Below are positions 5,650 through 5,726 of a stretch of DNA of 5,726 nt, piece after piece. Under the pieces are notes generated by a model. The model saw only the letters and a list, made by a program, of their open reading frames with translations, was not told where the DNA came from and did no database searches. Location of the stretch: NCBI GenBank assembly GCA_022710245.1, contig JAKLHH010000559.1, positions 1 through 5,726 of the forward strand, in the 5' to 3' direction. The translations under genes were made by a program, and so were the position numbers. Every line of letters begins with the position of its first letter. Position 1 is the first letter of the stretch. Source of the DNA: Myxococcota bacterium (GTDB lineage: Bacteria > Myxococcota > Polyangia > GCA-2747355 > JAKLHH01).

Positions 5650-5726
5650 ATGTCTTGCCAGCACCGGTCGCGGCGGCCCTCCGGCCGGGTGACGCTCTTC
5701 TGCCTCAGCCTCGTCCTCGTGGCGCT
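5650..5726 (+). CDS. Start of a second leader-bearing gene, possibly another fused ethanolamine ammonia-lyase (3' partial)
   Basis: Only 25 codons are visible. They encode a basic n-region (HRSRRPSGR) and then an uninterrupted hydrophobic core (VTLFCLSLVLVA), a good signal peptide. The last 52 bases match the leader of the lyase at the left edge at 49/52 positions in the same frame, so a paralogue of that gene is the simplest reading, but no enzyme domain is in view. The RR pair is preceded by Ser, which recalls a twin-arginine signal, although the usual Phe-Leu-Lys after it is missing. The spacing of 16 bp from the metallophosphoesterase stop suggests one operon. The coding call rests on the Shine-Dalgarno, signal-peptide character and homology to the left leader. 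Confidence 0.7.
   Translation, partial: MSCQHRSRRPSGRVTLFCLSLVLVA
5675..5726 (+). repeat. Direct repeat, right copy (49/52 identical to 1-52)
   Basis: This is the right-hand copy of the leader-coding repeat, offset from the left copy by 5674 bp. It is cut by the window end, so whether the match continues into a EutB domain cannot be seen. The three mismatches show it is not simply an exact end overlap of a circular or mis-trimmed contig. Confidence 0.9.

Noticed and set aside
5645..5692. A 15-codon reading frame starting at ATG 5645
   Set aside because: Too short, with no leader or motif. The overlapping frame from 5650 has a better-spaced Shine-Dalgarno, a signal peptide and a match to the left leader.
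1..5726. Window as a circular element with overlapping ends
   Set aside because: The end match has three mismatches in 52 bases, and the left copy continues into EutB, so an exact circular overlap is not supported. Tandem duplication fits better.

Overview
The window is about 5.7 kb of very GC-rich DNA carrying a compact, all plus-strand gene cluster. GC-biased codon use, exported enzymes and a Uma2-family gene fit a high-GC, probably double-membraned bacterium such as Myxococcota or a related lineage. No taxonomic marker is present, so that assignment is inference.

Layout. (1) Positions 1-2414 hold a fused ethanolamine ammonia-lyase, with EutB and a shortened EutC in one chain. It is preceded by a hydrophobic, signal-peptide-like N-terminus whose true start probably lies left of the window. 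(2) Six bases later, 2421-3269 encodes a HAD-superfamily phosphatase with a clear signal peptide. (3) After 92 bp of hairpin-rich spacer, 3362-3925 encodes a Uma2-family (PD-(D/E)XK-like) protein that looks like a separate transcription unit: possible -10 box just before the start codon, hairpin at the stop codon. (4) After a 214-bp spacer, 4140-5633 encodes an exported calcineurin-like metallophosphoesterase with a large internal insertion. (5) Sixteen bases later a new gene starts at 5650 and runs off the right edge. Its first 25 codons form a signal peptide, and its last 52 bases match the first 52 bases of the window at 49/52 positions, in the same reading frame.

Interpretation. Four of the five genes start with predicted export signals. 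Three are enzymes that could act in sequence on lipid head-groups: a phosphodiesterase, a phosphomonoesterase, then ethanolamine deamination to acetaldehyde and ammonia. The unusual point is the lyase. This family needs adenosylcobalamin and is normally cytosolic or housed in a microcompartment, yet here it carries an export-like leader. The end repeat suggests a second copy of the lyase, or another protein with the same leader, directly downstream. No EutA reactivase, aldehyde dehydrogenase, shell protein, transporter, RNA gene, CRISPR array or transposase is visible.
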